DNA of 64,000 nucleotides from Mytilus galloprovincialis (GCF_965363235.1 NC_134845.1:26600524-26664523); one strand, 5' to 3'; positions 23,816-36,384 are shown, numbered from the stretch's first letter. Translations and numbers: made by a program. Notes: a model not told the origin generated them from the letters alone.

Positions 23816-24517
23816 AAAGTGTCAACATGTATAAATTACTAGTATTGATATTGAGGATAAGAACAAGAAAACAATTAATAAGCATACAAGTTAAGATAAT
23901 ACAAAATATTCTCAAAAAAGTAATTAAACGCCCAAAACATGAAAATATAAAGTATAAAAGGGAAAAAGGGGGGGGGGGCAAACAATGTGTCTATAAAGAG
24001 GCTCCAGTCTTCATGTAACATATTGTTTAAGCCATGATGAGTACGAGTACCAATGGCAATATTTCAACATGTACAATTCCGAAGTCAATAAACCATGACT
24101 GAAGGGGACGGGCAAACGAAATGTGACATGTCAAAAAGTTGATACAGCAACATATGAGCTAACATTGTCTTATCATAAGAGGTACTTCTGAAACTGACTT
24201 AATTACACACTTTCACATGTTAAATATGCCAAAGATTCAAGTAATATCTCATGACTGCGGAAATTGGACCACACCATTTCCCTTAACAATAAATATACTG
24301 CATAACAAATACCATGATACTTTATCATTTATAGTCCCTTTAAACTGATGAAAAACTTTAAGATGTATAGAACAGTGACTTAAAAGGTGGGACAAAGTAA
24401 TTTCCAAAAAGAAGTTGTATCAATGCTATTTTCTAATACAACTGCATACAACATACCATTGACTTACTATATTTGAGTTGCCTTAAACGTTTTTTTTTTA
24501 ATTTCATGTTTCGTTAC

Positions 24518-24658
24518 CTATATTCTGTCCTTTCACTAAATTCTAGCAATCCAAAGTTGGCGACTTTGTTGAACATTACGTATCCCATCGAACTTGAAAT
24601 ACCCAATATCACAGAAACAGTTTTGCCTGACTCATATGCATTTACTTGCATCTTAAGC
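24518..24658 (-). other. Candidate exon, family unknown
   Basis: Between the acceptor TTATTATCAG and the donor ATATAG/GTAACG the minus strand stays open as LKMQVNAYESGKTVSVILGI then SSSMGYVMFNKVANFGLLEF. The composition looks protein-like, but I do not recognise it. It may join the candidate exon at 25221-25358, though only a weaker acceptor (CTTAAG at 24652) would keep that frame. Confidence 0.25.
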
Positions 24659-24814
24659 CTGATAATAAGGGTCGGTTGAGAACAGAACTTTTTTTATTCA
24701 TCTTGACTTCCAAATTGTTAACTTTTCATATTTTTGAAGCATCATTCCTGTAGTTTCTGCATATGTAGATGTTTATCTATAGTATATATAGGTGAAACAG
24801 GAACAGGAACTATT

Positions 24815-24912
24815 TATGCGTTTCCGTCAGTTTTAGTTTGTTATCCCGATTTTGTTATTTGTCCATGGATTAATGAGTTTGAACAGCGGTATACTACTGT
24901 TGCCTTTATTTA
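24815..24912 (-). repeat. Dispersed repeat R4, reversed
   Basis: Complement of the family seen at 18520: GCGTTTCCGTCAGTTTTAGT, GTCCATGGATTAATGAGTTT, then ACAGCGGTATACTACTGTTG. Confidence 0.6.
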
Positions 24913-25220
24913 GCTTGAAACGAAGCCGCAGAGTGTATCCCCGGTTTTATAGAATTCGTATTGGTAAATATTTAGTTTACAGTTTAGTGTTAATAATTTA
25001 TCGGAACTTGTTTCTCTTGACGTCGTTTTTCGTTTTTTGTCATTTTTTTCGATGTCACATTTTTTCGATGTCACTTACTATAATAAGTTTCCTTTTTTTA
25101 GTGACATAAAGACAAATCTTCACATTTAAAGTAAACACAAGTTTTAAAGTCAATAGACAATGAATGAGATGGAAATGTGAATAATATCCATGGACATGAG
25201 ATGTGTCAATTAGTAGTTAC

Positions 25221-25358
25221 CTTTAAACTGACATTATCACAAAACATTGGAAAAATATTTGATGAACCATCACCAACACCACTGGAAACAGCAAACACAG
25301 CAGTAAGTTTCGCCTTCGATACTTCATCCAGTTGAGACAAACATGACACAAATATTTG
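25221..25358 (-). other. Candidate exon, family unknown
   Basis: Exactly 46 codons lie between ACGACAG and TTAAAG/GTAACT, reading QIFVSCLSQLDEVSKAKLTA then VFAVSSGVGDGSSNIFPMFC. A second frame is also nearly open, which weakens the case. It could be a real exon of an unrecognised minus-strand gene between copies A and B, or a relic. Confidence 0.25.
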
Positions 25359-25361
25359 CTG

Positions 25362-25679
25362 TCGTTGTATTATAGAAAGAAGATTGGTATGATTGTCAAT
25401 GAGAAAACTCTCCACAAGACACCAAATGACACAGAACTTAACAACAATAGGTCACTTACTATCTTCAACAAAGAGTAAAGACAATACCGCATATTACAAT
25501 ACAGGCTCCTGGCTTGGTACAATCACATACAGAATGTAGCTGGTTTACCATGTTAGCGGACACCCGACTCTCTCTCTAACTTGGGACAATGGTTTAAAAG
25601 TACAACACAAGACAAACTATAAAAATTAATTGAAAAAGAATAGACTCATCAGATGGATACATAAGAAATATATCTAATA
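25362..25679 (-). repeat. Repeat R, reversed copy
   Basis: The complement gives ATCCATCTGATGAGTC, GCCAGGAGCCTGTA and TCTCATTGACAATCATACCA in family order. Its 5' side abuts the element beginning at 25680. Confidence 0.65.
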
Positions 25680-26516
25680 ACAAGAATGTGTCCAAAGTAC
25701 ACGGATGCCCCACTCACACTATCATTTTCCATGTTCAATGGAGCATGAAATTGGATAAAAAATATAATTAGGCATTAAAATTAGAAAGATAATATCATAA
25801 GGAACATGTGTACTAAGTTTCAAGTTGATTGGACTTCAACTTCATCAAAAACTACCTTGACCAAAAACTTTAACCTGAAACATGCACTTTCATTTTCTAT
25901 GTTCAGTGGACCGTGAAATTGGGGTCAAAAGTTTAATTTGGCTTTAAAATTAGAAAGATCATATCATAAGGAACATGTGTACTAAGTTTCAAGTTGATTG
26001 GACTTCAACTTCATCAAAAACTACCTTGACCAAAAACTTTAACCTGAAAAACTTTAACCTGAAACATGCACTTTCATTTTCTATGTTCAGTGGACCGTGA
26101 AATTGGGGTCAAAAGTTTAATTTGGCTTTAAAATTAGAAAGATCATATCATAAGGAACATGTGTACTAAGTTTCAAGTTGATTGGACTTCAACTTCATCA
26201 AAAACTACCTTGACCAAAAACTTTAACCTGAAAAACTTTAACCTGAAACATGCACTTTCATTTTCTATGTTCAGTGGACCGTGAAATTGGGGTCAAAAGT
26301 TTAATTTGGCTTTAAAATTAGAAAGATCATATCATAGGGAACATGTGTACCAAGTTTGAAGTCGATTGGACTTCAACTTCATCAAAAACTACCTCGACCA
26401 AAAACTTTAACCTGAAGCGGGACAGACGGACGAACGAACGGACGAACGAACGGACGAACGAACGGACGAACGGACGCACAGACCAGAAAACATAATGCCC
26501 CTATGTGGGGCATAAA
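25680..26516 (+). mobile_element. Tandem-core element, family H3, four units
   Basis: Starts ACAAGAATGTGTCCAAAGTA. Four core units follow, with CATTTTC(C/T)ATGTTCA at 25723, 25891, 26075 and 26259 (period 168 then 184 bp), then a (GGACGAACGAAC)n tract (26420-26475). It ends in the hairpin GCCCC-TATGT-GGGGC followed by ATAAAAA. No protein is encoded. The modular layout matches H1 and H2 but the sequence is unrelated. It lies downstream of copy B. Confidence 0.75.
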
Positions 26517-26871
26517 AACACAGAGTAGACGTGAGCTATAATACATTCCCACAACAAAAAGTACAGAGCTGAGATGACATACAGTTACTGACAGCTAGTT
26601 TAAAGCGACTAAATAAAAAAATCGTGCACCTAAGACTAAATGTACATTTTAATTATAACAACTCTTTATACCAACGCATTTTTTATAACACAAAATTATG
26701 GAATTTAACTAAAATATAAAAGGAAATTGTTCAGAAAATTCCAATGTATCATAGAAGTATCATTGTGATAACAACATAAGGAGGAAAACATTTGTTTGTT
26801 TTGAGCTATAATCATTTTGACAACTATTAAATAATATCTACGAAAGTACTGATTTGACAATAAATTTACAA

Positions 26872-26877
26872 TTTATT
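26872..26877 (-). promoter_or_regulatory. Poly(A) signal of copy B
   Basis: AATAAA on the minus strand about 110 nt after the copy B stop codon, a normal distance for a 3' UTR. Confidence 0.6.
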
Positions 26878-26985
26878 GTCAAATAAAATTACAAACTAAG
26901 TAAAAACAAAACCTGTGTCTATTGTTCTGCAACTAGTAAAATATTTTAAAATACGTTTAAAGGCTTCCAAGATAACTTTTATCAA

Positions 26986-27912
26986 TTAGTTTTTAAATCC
27001 GCTCGAAGGGCGCCATAAATTACTATCGCTATCATGTGCATAAAGCTGATTGTTGTAAAGGGCATATTTTGTTCGTCCAGCTTGAAATATTTCCGCTAAC
27101 TGAGGATCAATGTACGCCAGATTGTTCCCTTTTGATTCTGCACCTGCTGTTTTGGGTCTCTGATATTTATTATCATATTCTGCTTGTCTTTCAGTAATGG
27201 CTGAATGTGGTCTACTGTAATTTTCACTTTGTCTATAGCTAGTGTACTTTTTTGTTGCTGGTTCTGACAAGGTCGAATATTTGTATTTAGATTCAGCATT
27301 TGAAGGACTCCTAACATTTGTGGAATAAGGTCGATGTGTAGAATCCTGAAACATCTCATTCAAATGATGTTCATTTTTATTTACGCCTGGACGGTCTATA
27401 TCTCCACCATACTTTGTATTATAATCAGTAGTATACGGTTGTTCACGTCCCTCGCCAATGAGATCAGAAAGTTTTTTCTCTGCATCTTTCGATTGGTAAT
27501 GTTTATATGAATCTTTTTGTTCAACCTCTTTATTGTAGAACAAACGCTGTAGTCGTTCATTGTCTTTTTCCGGACGGACCCTTACCTTAGTTTTATCAGC
27601 AGATGTATTTCTTTTCTTTTCCGAGACGGAGGTTGAGAATGACTTTGCAACTGGTTGAATAACTCCTTTTGTAAGAATAGCTCCATCTTTTTCAATCAAT
27701 AATGGGAGCCAAACAACGAAAGAAACTGTGTCGCCTTGTACGGTAAATTCTTTATAGCTATCTTTGTCATATGGTTGTCCGGACATTGGAGGTTCAGCAA
27801 ATTCAAGAGGAGGATTATGGGTATTCATTAACCAGCAAATTTCAATACATTTATTGACATACTCCGGTAATCTTTCTGTGTACATTGGTTTGCGACTGTA
27901 ATTCATGTAACT
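26986..27912 (-). CDS. Copy B exon 6: Mieap C-terminal domain and tail
   Basis: 927 nt including the TAA stop. Acceptor GTTACAG, first residues SYMNYSRKPMYTERLPEYV. It holds the whole conserved Mieap core plus a Ser/Tyr/Asp-rich tail of about 200 residues. Confidence 0.9.
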   Translation of the reverse strand, partial: SYMNYSRKPMYTERLPEYVNKCIEICWLMNTHNPPLEFAEPPMSGQPYDKDSYKEFTVQGDTVSFVVWLPLLIEKDGAILTKGVIQPVAKSFSTSVSEKKRNTSADKTKVRVRPEKDNERLQRLFYNKEVEQKDSYKHYQSKDAEKKLSDLIGEGREQPYTTDYNTKYGGDIDRPGVNKNEHHLNEMFQDSTHRPYSTNVRSPSNAESKYKYSTLSEPATKKYTSYRQSENYSRPHSAITERQAEYDNKYQRPKTAGAESKGNNLAYIDPQLAEIFQAGRTKYALYNNQLYAHDSDSNLWRPSSGFKN

Positions 27913-30900
27913 CTGTAACAACAAACCATATATATTATCAGCTATCGAATTTAAAAAAATAAGTGTATTAGTATCACTCGATTGATATCTAAATTAAATG
28001 TGTCTAGTTTAAAACAACCAGTAATAACAAATGAACAATATTTCACTACTTTAAACTTGCTTTCCAGCACTATCCAGAAACGCACTTCGGGCGCACGAAA
28101 TACCTTTATCTTCTATCATTAACATAAAATACACTCAGATTAGTTCTCTTTTTCTTTTGTCTTGTTGTGATACTATAGTGTTGAAAGAACATTATAAAAA
28201 TTGTATAGACCTGAGCAACATTTATGCATTTATCGAAAGCAGGAGAACTAAAATCAACGTTTTAAGCCACTGGTATATAAGCCAGGGATGGGGTAATTAA
28301 AAATGTAATGGTAATTAAGTGTAATGCATTACAATTTTCCATGTAATTGAATGTAATGTGTAATCGAGCATTTTTTTAATTACATGTGATGGTAATTTAA
28401 TTAATGACATTGAAAAAAGCATGTAATGCTCAATTACTTTTGAATTACATTTCAATTACATGTACTTTTATGGTGTTACAGTTAAGGATTTGTGTTTAAT
28501 AATATAAATTGTAAAATTATATGTATTTTTCAAATATTAATATCACATGCTTTTTTAATATATGAAGTTTGTAATTTATTCTGAATCTTTTATATCATTT
28601 ATTTGACCTACAGATTTTTTATTAATAGTCTTATAATTTAAAAAATGTGATAATCATATATAAGGGTTGTTTAGTTTTTAAGAAAGATCTTTAACTAAAT
28701 AGATTGATAAGTAATAAACACCTTGTTAAACAAAAACAATAAAATGTGTCACTGTGAATTATCTTTCTGAGACAGTTCATTTAGAATTTAAAATTACTGC
28801 ATACAATCATTTTGTCAAATTAGTATACACAAAAAGATTATAGAAATAAAAATTAACAGCTGTAAAAACAAACAGCAATTACTCAGATTAAAATGTTCGG
28901 AGGCAATGCCACTATTACAAATATTTTATCTAATTAGCAAAATATTGCTAATATTTAGACATTATATACATTGTTTGTACTAAAAATTATTTTCAATATT
29001 GTGACAAGCACACTTTTTAATATTTTTAAAGTAAAATAAAAAAATATTTTAAATTCATTTATGATTTCTTTATTCATATTATGTTTAATTCAAATGAGTT
29101 CATTTCTGAGATGTCAAAATACCCCTTGATGTATTGGCAAGTTAATAGAAACAAATTCCCTCTCCTATCAATATAATGATCTTCTAATCATAAAACTTCC
29201 ATGTCCTGATCGAGCAATATCTTGCACAACATTAGCTCCTGTCGAAAGACTATTTACAATTGCTGTTTTCAGACTATAAGATTCAGACTATTATTGACAA
29301 AACATTAAAATAACTATATTAAATGATTATCAAATGCAACGCTTAAACTATGCTTACATGAATATTTTAAACATGCATTATATGAACATGTAAAATATTG
29401 TTAAAAAATATCGTGATGAAATGTTATGTGTAATTTAATTAATTACTTTAGTAAAGTAATTGTCATTTAATTAATTACATTTCAAAAACTGTGTAATGTG
29501 TAATTAGTGTAATTGACCATTTTTGCAAAGTAATGTGTAATTTAATTAATTACATTCCAATGTAATTGACCCCAAGTCTGATAAAAGCACCGAAACTGAT
29601 ATTTAATGTTTGGTCTTATGTTTTGACGATAAACCCATGTAACAGGTTAGGGAGATGATTATGTGCTTACAAACATGTTTATCTCTACTACATTGTAATA
29701 CAGTCAGAAACGAGCATTGTGTTGTTTAAATACATTCGTCTGCCTCTGCAAATAATTGTTTATAATTGGCAAAATTTCATTTTTATTTATGAAATGTGTT
29801 TTAATCCACCATTTTCTATCTAAGAAAATGCCAGTACCAATTCAGGATTATGACAGTTGTTTCCATTTAGTTTGATGTTTTTGAAACTTTCCGATTAAAA
29901 TTTTCCTCGTAGTTTGGTATTATTGTTGTTTTACTTTTTACGAATTATCGATCTTGTAACTCACTGAAACAGTCAGTAAGGATTTTCCCTCACGTTATGC
30001 CATGGGAAATACAATCAGATATAGTTTATCTAAGATGTTCACGTCATATCTACATTCTAATCTGACAATCCACAAAAGGAGGTTCGGGTCTTTACAAAGT
30101 TATCTTTTATATGAAATAACAAGGGTACAGATTGTTTCTGTCTCTAGTTTGTAGCAAAACGTTCGAAAATTGGAAACAGATTGTTATAAAAAAAAATCAA
30201 CTATTCAGGTCAAACTTCAATTAGCAAGACATTCTGTTTAGTTACACAACAAGGGTAACCCTTTTAAATTTTACTTTGTCTTGCTGATGGATATTCTATA
30301 CAGAACATGTACTGAACTGAAAAAACATCCATTAGATAAAATAAAGTAAACTTGATTAAAAAGAAATCACGGATATTTATCGAACCTTTTGCAAATTATC
30401 AATCGCTGTCTTGGCTTTCAATTTCAGACATGTTTCAAGCATCTGTCTGATTTGCTTGTCTTCTCCGCTCTGGAGATTGCTTTCTGTTGCATGTTCTCTT
30501 GAAGATACCTAAAGATTTGAACAAAGATATAGATTTTTTTAAACAGAATATCTTTCAAAAAAATCGTTGTTGAAAAAATACACAAAATCATGAATTAATG
30601 GAAGGCAGAAGATATGTGTAATTGATTTATTTTGGGAATCTAGCTTTCAAAAAGTAAACGGATATTCTTTTAATCACATAACCTAAATTAACGGTATGCA
30701 ACCAACTACCTTGGTTATCATAGTCACAACAAAAAATAACACATGTCTTGTATATTGGTGCCATTGAAATATCATATTACATCATGTTTATTCAATAAAT
30801 ATATTACCTTTAAAAGGACATTGCAAAATAACAAGTTTTCACCTTTAAAGCTCGTGTGCATACTCTTTATATTTACCAGCATTTATACTATACATTTGTA

Positions 30901-33900
30901 CTTCTGTTCTAGTACTATGGACAACAAAATTATTTATTTTGTAAAAATATTTCCGTTCTCAATTTATACTGCAAACATTAAAACAATATTATTTTCATTT
31001 ACCTGGGAATATTATTCTATTTGGCGGCATTTTGTTCAAGGTTTTAGATGACTTACGTAATTATCTTTACATCTCACAGCGGTATACTACTGTTGCTTTT
31101 ATTTATTCAACACTTATATTATTGATTTTGTATGTACATATTTATTCGCTCAATGTATGTTCACTTGTGTTGATATGTTTCTTGATTGAGTTAAGCCATT
31201 TCAATTGATATTTTATAGTGTGTCTTTCTATGTTGCGATGTAACTATTGTTTCAGGTAAGGGTGAAGGTTGGTACCTTTAAATATTTAAACCTGCTGAAT
31301 TTGTATGAATCTGTCCTACGTCAGGAACCTGGTGTTCAGTAGTTGTTGTTTGTTGATGTGATTCATAAGTATTTCTCGTTTCCCGATTTTTTTATATAGA
31401 TTAGACCGTTTGTTTTTCCCGTTTGAATGGTTTCACACTAGTCATTTTTGGAGCGTTTTATATCTTGCTGTGCAGTGTGAGCCAAGGCTCCGAGTTCAAG
31501 ACCGTACTTTGACTCATAACGGGTTTTCTTTTACAAATTATGACGTGGAGGAAGAGTTGTCTCATTGGCAATCATACAACATCTTCTTATATTTATGAAT
31601 ATTACGATTGATTTAATAAAGTTCACTTACAGGATTACTTAAAATGCATTCCAAACTTTGCAACGATTCCATTTGCGCCCTTTTACAGAATGAACTGGCA
31701 TGCTGAAAGACAAATATGGCGAGTTGAATCTTGAGTTTACATGAAAATATGGACAAAAGAAAATCTTACTTAGACCTGGCAGTAAAGTATTTAAACAATA
31801 TTTTACGATTGTAGTATTGCAAGAAATACTTGAATTTGGTTCATAATTTGGGCCATTATAATAACGTGACTTTATATATTATATGTTTTAAATAAACCTG
31901 GTGTTTCCAATCTTAACAGACAGCGCTTTACCTAATAGGTTCAAAATGTGCATCGAAATGTGATACTATTATAAACCTTCATATTTTTTTCATGTTACAA
32001 TTGAAGTATACTTTATTAGTCTCAATCCAGGGATCAGTAAAAATATTTGAAATTCATCGTTAAACTGCATAATTATGACAAACCAGTGACATCATCGCTG
32101 AAACAATGTTCCAAAACCATATGAACGTGTATTTTTGGACAAACCTGAACTTTAATTAGCTTTTCAATTTAGGTAATGTTGTTTATCATTCAGTTCCTTT
32201 AATACTTTTCATCTCGGCTTTGAAATGTAAAGGTTTGCTGGTTTTGAATAAAACAAAACTATAAAAAACGCTTTTGACATACAAATTTTCATGATCATCA
32301 GCATTAACACCTACTAATCAACCCTATAATGCAAATCTATGATTCATAACGTTTATGTTAAATATAATTGTATATCATGTTTTTAAATACCGTAATTACT
32401 TTAGATAGCATTACATAGAAATCATTCAATACCTTCATTATTTCCAATAAAATTCTGACACCAGCTTCTTCATCTACTCGACCTTCAGTAGTAAGACTCT
32501 CTAAAGCATCTGTCCAGTCATTGTCATACAAGTTGTTGTACTTTTCTGCAAGCTTTGTAGATCTATTAGGGTCACTTAGGTCAGCAATTCCTGCATTGTT
32601 TTCACTTAACTTGTCGCCCATTTCTTTGCTTAATCTGGTTAGATAAGAAACAGTTCGGTTGAGTTTATACTTATTCATTTATTCAGACTTTCACCTTTTA
32701 ATATACGAATTTGAATTCTTAACAATTAGAAATATTGTATAAGTATTAGAGAATATTCAGACGAGTAAGAAGCATGGTGATCATAGATCAATATGACAGG
32801 TACTGATATAGCAAACAAACAACATAAAATTATGAAGATACGTTATACTAGGAATATCGCATTCCTTTAAACTTGACTTACACTTAGTTTATATCCTGTC
32901 ACAAATACAAAAAAGTGCGAAGATTAAAAAAACCAGCCGAAGAGTCACATGGCCAACAAAACCACGAACGCTAGCATCTGTTCATGGAAAATTTAAACTA
33001 TAATACTGTAGCTATGAATAAATCGTTATCAAAGTTACCAGGATTATAATTTAGTACATGAAGAAAGAACGTGAATAAAATAAAATAAACGAGGTTACTA
33101 TACTCTTTTTGCATTCTACATAGATTCTTAATAATGAATACAAACATTTTTTGACTTGATACTATATCATTATCATAACAAATTATATTATCTTTTTCGT
33201 ATTTCCATAAAAGTCATGTGGATTGATTTTATTGCTGCGTCAAAACTTGCTGTTTTTGTATGGATCGGTAATTTGAGGTCAGTGGTGATATAATACCGAG
33301 GAATACTATACTATTTTTGCTTCGGTCAATTTTTTAAGATATGACTTTTTATGCGTACAAATCGTCTGCGTTTTATAGATTTACATAGATATACGTTCAT
33401 ACAAAAGTTTGTTAAGTGAACATATCAACATTGAATATAGAACTGCTTTTTGAATTTGAAATGTTTACAAATTTATGAAAACTCGAAAACTGTTAGCTTT
33501 CTACAATGTTCAACTCAAAATTACCTGGATAAAGCTGATTCCTTTTCAGACTTGAGATTTGTTAATTCAGTCTCTTTTTCCTTCAGACGCATTTTCAATT
33601 GTTTAATGGTTTCTTCGGATTCTGTCCTAGCTTTTTGTTTTGCTTCCTTTATTAACTGTTTTGCTTTAGTTATTATTTCATCATTAGCGTCTACTGCTTC
33701 TTTATATTTTTTCATGGATTCATCATTTACTTCTTTAAGTGTATTGTATTCCTCAGTTTGTCTCTGCAACTCAGACTTCAGTTTTTCTGTAGTTGTGTCC
33801 TGTTAATCAAATAGAGTAATAAAAATGAACAGATCATCTTCTGTATACTTACTTTCTCCCTTTTATTAATTTCAAAAAGGGAAACACAGGGATGTAGTAT

Positions 33901-34704
33901 ACGTCATCCATAGGACAATCAAATGCTTCAAACAAAGGCCGACATTTTTTATGTCTCGTTGTCTTTATTATTGGATTTATTTTTAAAAAATTAGTAAAAT
34001 GTCACAAAGGTGTATCAATATCCCTGCATGGCGTGAAAAAAATAAACAAAAGAGGTCAACATATCTTCTTCAACATTACACAAGTAGATGTCGATACACA
34101 ATGTAAAGTAATAATCATGTTACCATGTCAAACAAAGTACACGAATGAATAAATCTAAACATGTAAAATGTACGAGTAGAAAATATATAAGAACTACAGA
34201 ATTGTCTATAACGATATAAAAAAATCATATTCTGAATCTAAAAAGCTGAAATTTCTTACTCCTAAGTATAATTACCTTCAGAGATGATTCTATAGTATCA
34301 ATATCAACTTTCTGTAAATCCTTAACCAAAGTTAGAAGTTGGTCCACTTTTGAGGATTCTCTCGATGATCTACTTTTCGTCCTGTCATACTCGATTATGA
34401 CATTTGGTGATGACAGTTTGTCGGGGGAAATATAAACCTTTCTTGTCGATGTTATTCGGTCTTGTCTATCATGATCGTTGGTTTCCCCTTCACTAGAAAT
34501 TGTTGGTGATGGTTGGTGGTCTCTGGAAAGAAATTCTCTCCTTGTGATAGGTTTACTGTGCGTATCAAGATGACTTCTTTCATCATGTGGTGAAGTTGCC
34601 CGGTTGTATGTAGATTCAGAGCTAGGTCTGAGGAAATCGTATAAATTTGAAGCTCTGCCTGGACCCACGGTTCTGCTGTGTGTATCTTGCCTCCGGGAAG
34701 ACAT
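26986..34704 (-). CDS. Mieap/SPATA18-like protein, copy B
   Basis: Six coding exons (34704-34276, 33799-33525, 32634-32433, 31702-31631, 30508-30386, 27912-26986) total 2028 nt and predict 675 aa with GT-AG junctions and matching phases. Residues 1-143 are Ser/Thr/Arg-rich and end in a helix (VDQLLTLVKDLQKVDID). Residues 144-235 form a charged coiled coil. Residues 236-367 are helical, with DPNRSTKLAEKYNNLYDNDW. Residues 368 to about 460 match the Mieap C-terminal domain (CIEICWLMN.HNPPLEF, then VSFVVWLPLLIEKDG and TKGV). A polar tail ends NLWRPSSGFKN. Vertebrate MIEAP (538 aa) is a p53-induced factor in mitochondrial quality control; the bivalve role is unknown. The start MSSRRQ is kept because TTTCAACAG lies just upstream and copy A is collinear. 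It has the only fully open frame of the A/B pair. Confidence 0.9.
28283..29580 (+). mobile_element. hAT-superfamily DNA transposon relic, 1298 bp
   Basis: Terminal inverted repeats CAGGGATGGGG and CCCCAAGTCTG are flanked by the 8-bp target duplication ATATAAGC (28275-28282) and ATAAAAGC (29581-29588), one mismatch. The empty site is intact in copy A near 10597. AT-rich subterminal zones repeat GTAATTTAATTAATTACAT-like words. At 29232-29270 the plus strand reads LAPVERLFTIAVF, matching the conserved hAT C-terminal dimerisation motif; stops lie around it and no full transposase remains. It sits in intron 5 of copy B. Confidence 0.85.
29800..29945 (+). repeat. Dispersed repeat R3 in copy B, paralogous to 12030-12190
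   Basis: Same phrases and position as in copy A (AATCCACCATTTTCTATCTA, TTCCTCGTAGTTTGGTATTA). Copy B lacks the H2 element that precedes it in copy A. Confidence 0.7.
30386..30508 (-). CDS. Copy B exon 5
   Basis: 123 nt (41 codons), phase 0 on both sides. Codes VSSREHATESNLQSGEDKQI and ends KAKTAIDNLQK. Acceptor TCTTTAG, donor AAAAG/GTTCG. Confidence 0.85.
31225..31598 (+). repeat. R-type repeat in intron 4 of copy B
   Basis: Paralogous to 13385-13757, with CCTACGTCAGGAACCTGGTG and AGAGTTGTCTCATTGGCAAT at matching positions. It was therefore present before the A/B duplication. Confidence 0.75.
31631..31702 (-). CDS. Copy B exon 4
   Basis: 72 nt (24 codons), phase 0 on both sides. Codes HASSFCKRAQMESLQSLECI and ends LSNP. 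The 24-codon length is conserved in all three copies. Confidence 0.85.
32433..32634 (-). CDS. Copy B exon 3
   Basis: 202 nt. Completes a split Arg codon, then LSKEMGDKLSENNAGIADLS and DPNRSTKLAEKYNNLYDNDW, ending LLEIMK before GTATTG. Acceptor CTAACCAG. Confidence 0.88.
33525..33799 (-). CDS. Copy B exon 2: coiled coil
   Basis: 275 nt. Lys/Glu-rich heptad-like sequence from DTTTEKLKSELQRQTEEY to EKESALSR. Acceptor TTAACAG, donor CCAG/GTAATT. The last two bases begin the split Arg codon. Confidence 0.88.
34276..34704 (-). CDS. Copy B exon 1: N-terminal region
   Basis: 429 nt (143 codons) starting MSSRRQDTHSRTVGPGRASN. Ser/Arg/Asp-rich, probably disordered, with a final predicted helix. Donor CTGAAG/GTAATT. 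An acceptor TTTCAACAG three bases before the ATG implies an upstream non-coding exon. Confidence 0.87.
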
Positions 34705-34804
34705 TTTCTGTTGAAAGAAGACAAAATTTTCTTTAAAGTGATGGATACTATAAACGTCATTCTTTATCGTGACTGTCACGTTTTGTTTTTTGTTTATTGA
34801 GTAT

Positions 34805-36384
34805 TTCATTGGAGACCACGGGTATTTTAATACATTTATATGTCAATTTGGTCATCGTTTAACTGTTAAAAGTAATATTAGCGGTGTCAGTTTCAATGCA
34901 CCAAATGCACACTTAGACAATTAATGTCTCTTATGGGACTAAAATGGAAACCAAACCCGGACAAGGAAACAGAGTGTTTAAGGTTCAGTTGTCGAAGAGT
35001 AATGTAATCTGTTATGCACTCTCGTATGTTCTTCTATTCAATGTTTCAAGCATTTTAATTTAGCAACATCGACACATTGTCTCATGATAACAATATTTTT
35101 TCGATGAAGAAAGGTAATATCTTAAACTAAATAAGTTATTCCTAGATATATGGAATTAGTTAGTAATCGGTGTAGCTAGTATTGAAACTTGTCACAATGA
35201 GAGAAAGAGGAGAGACGCTGTGACGAATACTGTGTCATTTATAACTGACTGTGCGGCATGGGTTTCTCGTTTTTCAAGACCGTATGGTAACCTATGATTG
35301 CGTACATCGACATCATTTGAACTAAATTTAGGCGACTAGTTGTCTCATCGGTAATCATCTCCCTTTAATAAAAGACAAAGCTTGAATATAACACAAACAC
35401 CATGTTTATAAAAAATATTTTCTACAATTAGGTCCTTTGACAGTTTCCTTAACTTATTTGATGCAAAAATTAACATAGACAGATAATAAGTCTAGTGAAG
35501 AAAGATGCCTTCAATTTGTAACGTCAACAAACAAAAATAGTCAATCATAACGTTTTTTAAAAACATACATTGATTATATATAACTCGATGGAATACTTTA
35601 TTCCTTGTTCGATTTTCGGTTAGGAAATATTAATTTTAAATGGGCACATCAGTTATGGTTACTGTATCAGGGTTGATGGATATGTGACGGCTGAATTTGT
35701 TTGTTGGTGTTCCGTACCACTTTCAGCTACCTTGTTTACTAGTATATCATGTCGGTCGGATGTTTTTGGTGGATGAAGCCGGAGTACCCAGAAGGAACCA
35801 TTGACCGTCAACAGAAAAATTGCCAATTCTTGTCATCGAAGAACTTCAAGATGAGCACAACTCGCAACGAGCGAGGTTCAAACTTACACCCACCGACTTG
35901 ATAGAATCGAAGATAAACTACTTTAATTAGTCGACAGACGTTGACTTTTAACACTTTATACATTAACAATGTCACTCCATTAACACCAACCGGTTTTAAT
36001 TAATAATGAAGACAATACAATTTTCAACAACAACAACAAAAGTAAAATCCCAAGAATATTGAACTCCGAGGGAAATTCAAAACGGAAAGTCGCTAGTCAA
36101 ATGGCAAAATCAAAAGCTCGAACACCTCAAACGAATGGATAACAACTGTCATATTCCTGACTTGGTGCAAGCAATTTCTTATGTTTTAAAATTGGGAGAA
36201 AGAGGAATTGGATAAATTAATTGACTGGTGGAAGTTTGTTTACGTACAGCGGCAAATGTTTAGAATTAATTCGTTGGGTGGATTCTGTAATGTTGGTCTT
36301 ACAGCATGAAGGGTGGTAATTGTCAACTGCCACAGGGAAACAGTAGCAATAATTCCAAAACTAGTATCTCAATTGTTTGTAAAA
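34805..36384. other. Intron 0 of copy B (5' side): repeat fragments only
   Basis: No exon seen. It contains the tail of a repeat R copy (35240-35365), a repeat with GGATGAAGCCGGAGTACCCA and AAGATGAGCACAACTCGC (35740-35930, related to 50105-50160), and a reversed R3 fragment (36060-36170). Confidence 0.55.

Noticed and set aside
33450-33806. 118-codon plus-strand frame over copy B exon 2
   Set aside because: It is the antisense of a Lys/Glu-rich coiled coil, which commonly leaves the opposite strand open.
34705-34809. Extension of copy B upstream of MSSRRQ
   Set aside because: The extra residues cross a clear acceptor (TTTCAACAG) and are not shared with copy A; the conserved start is at 34704.
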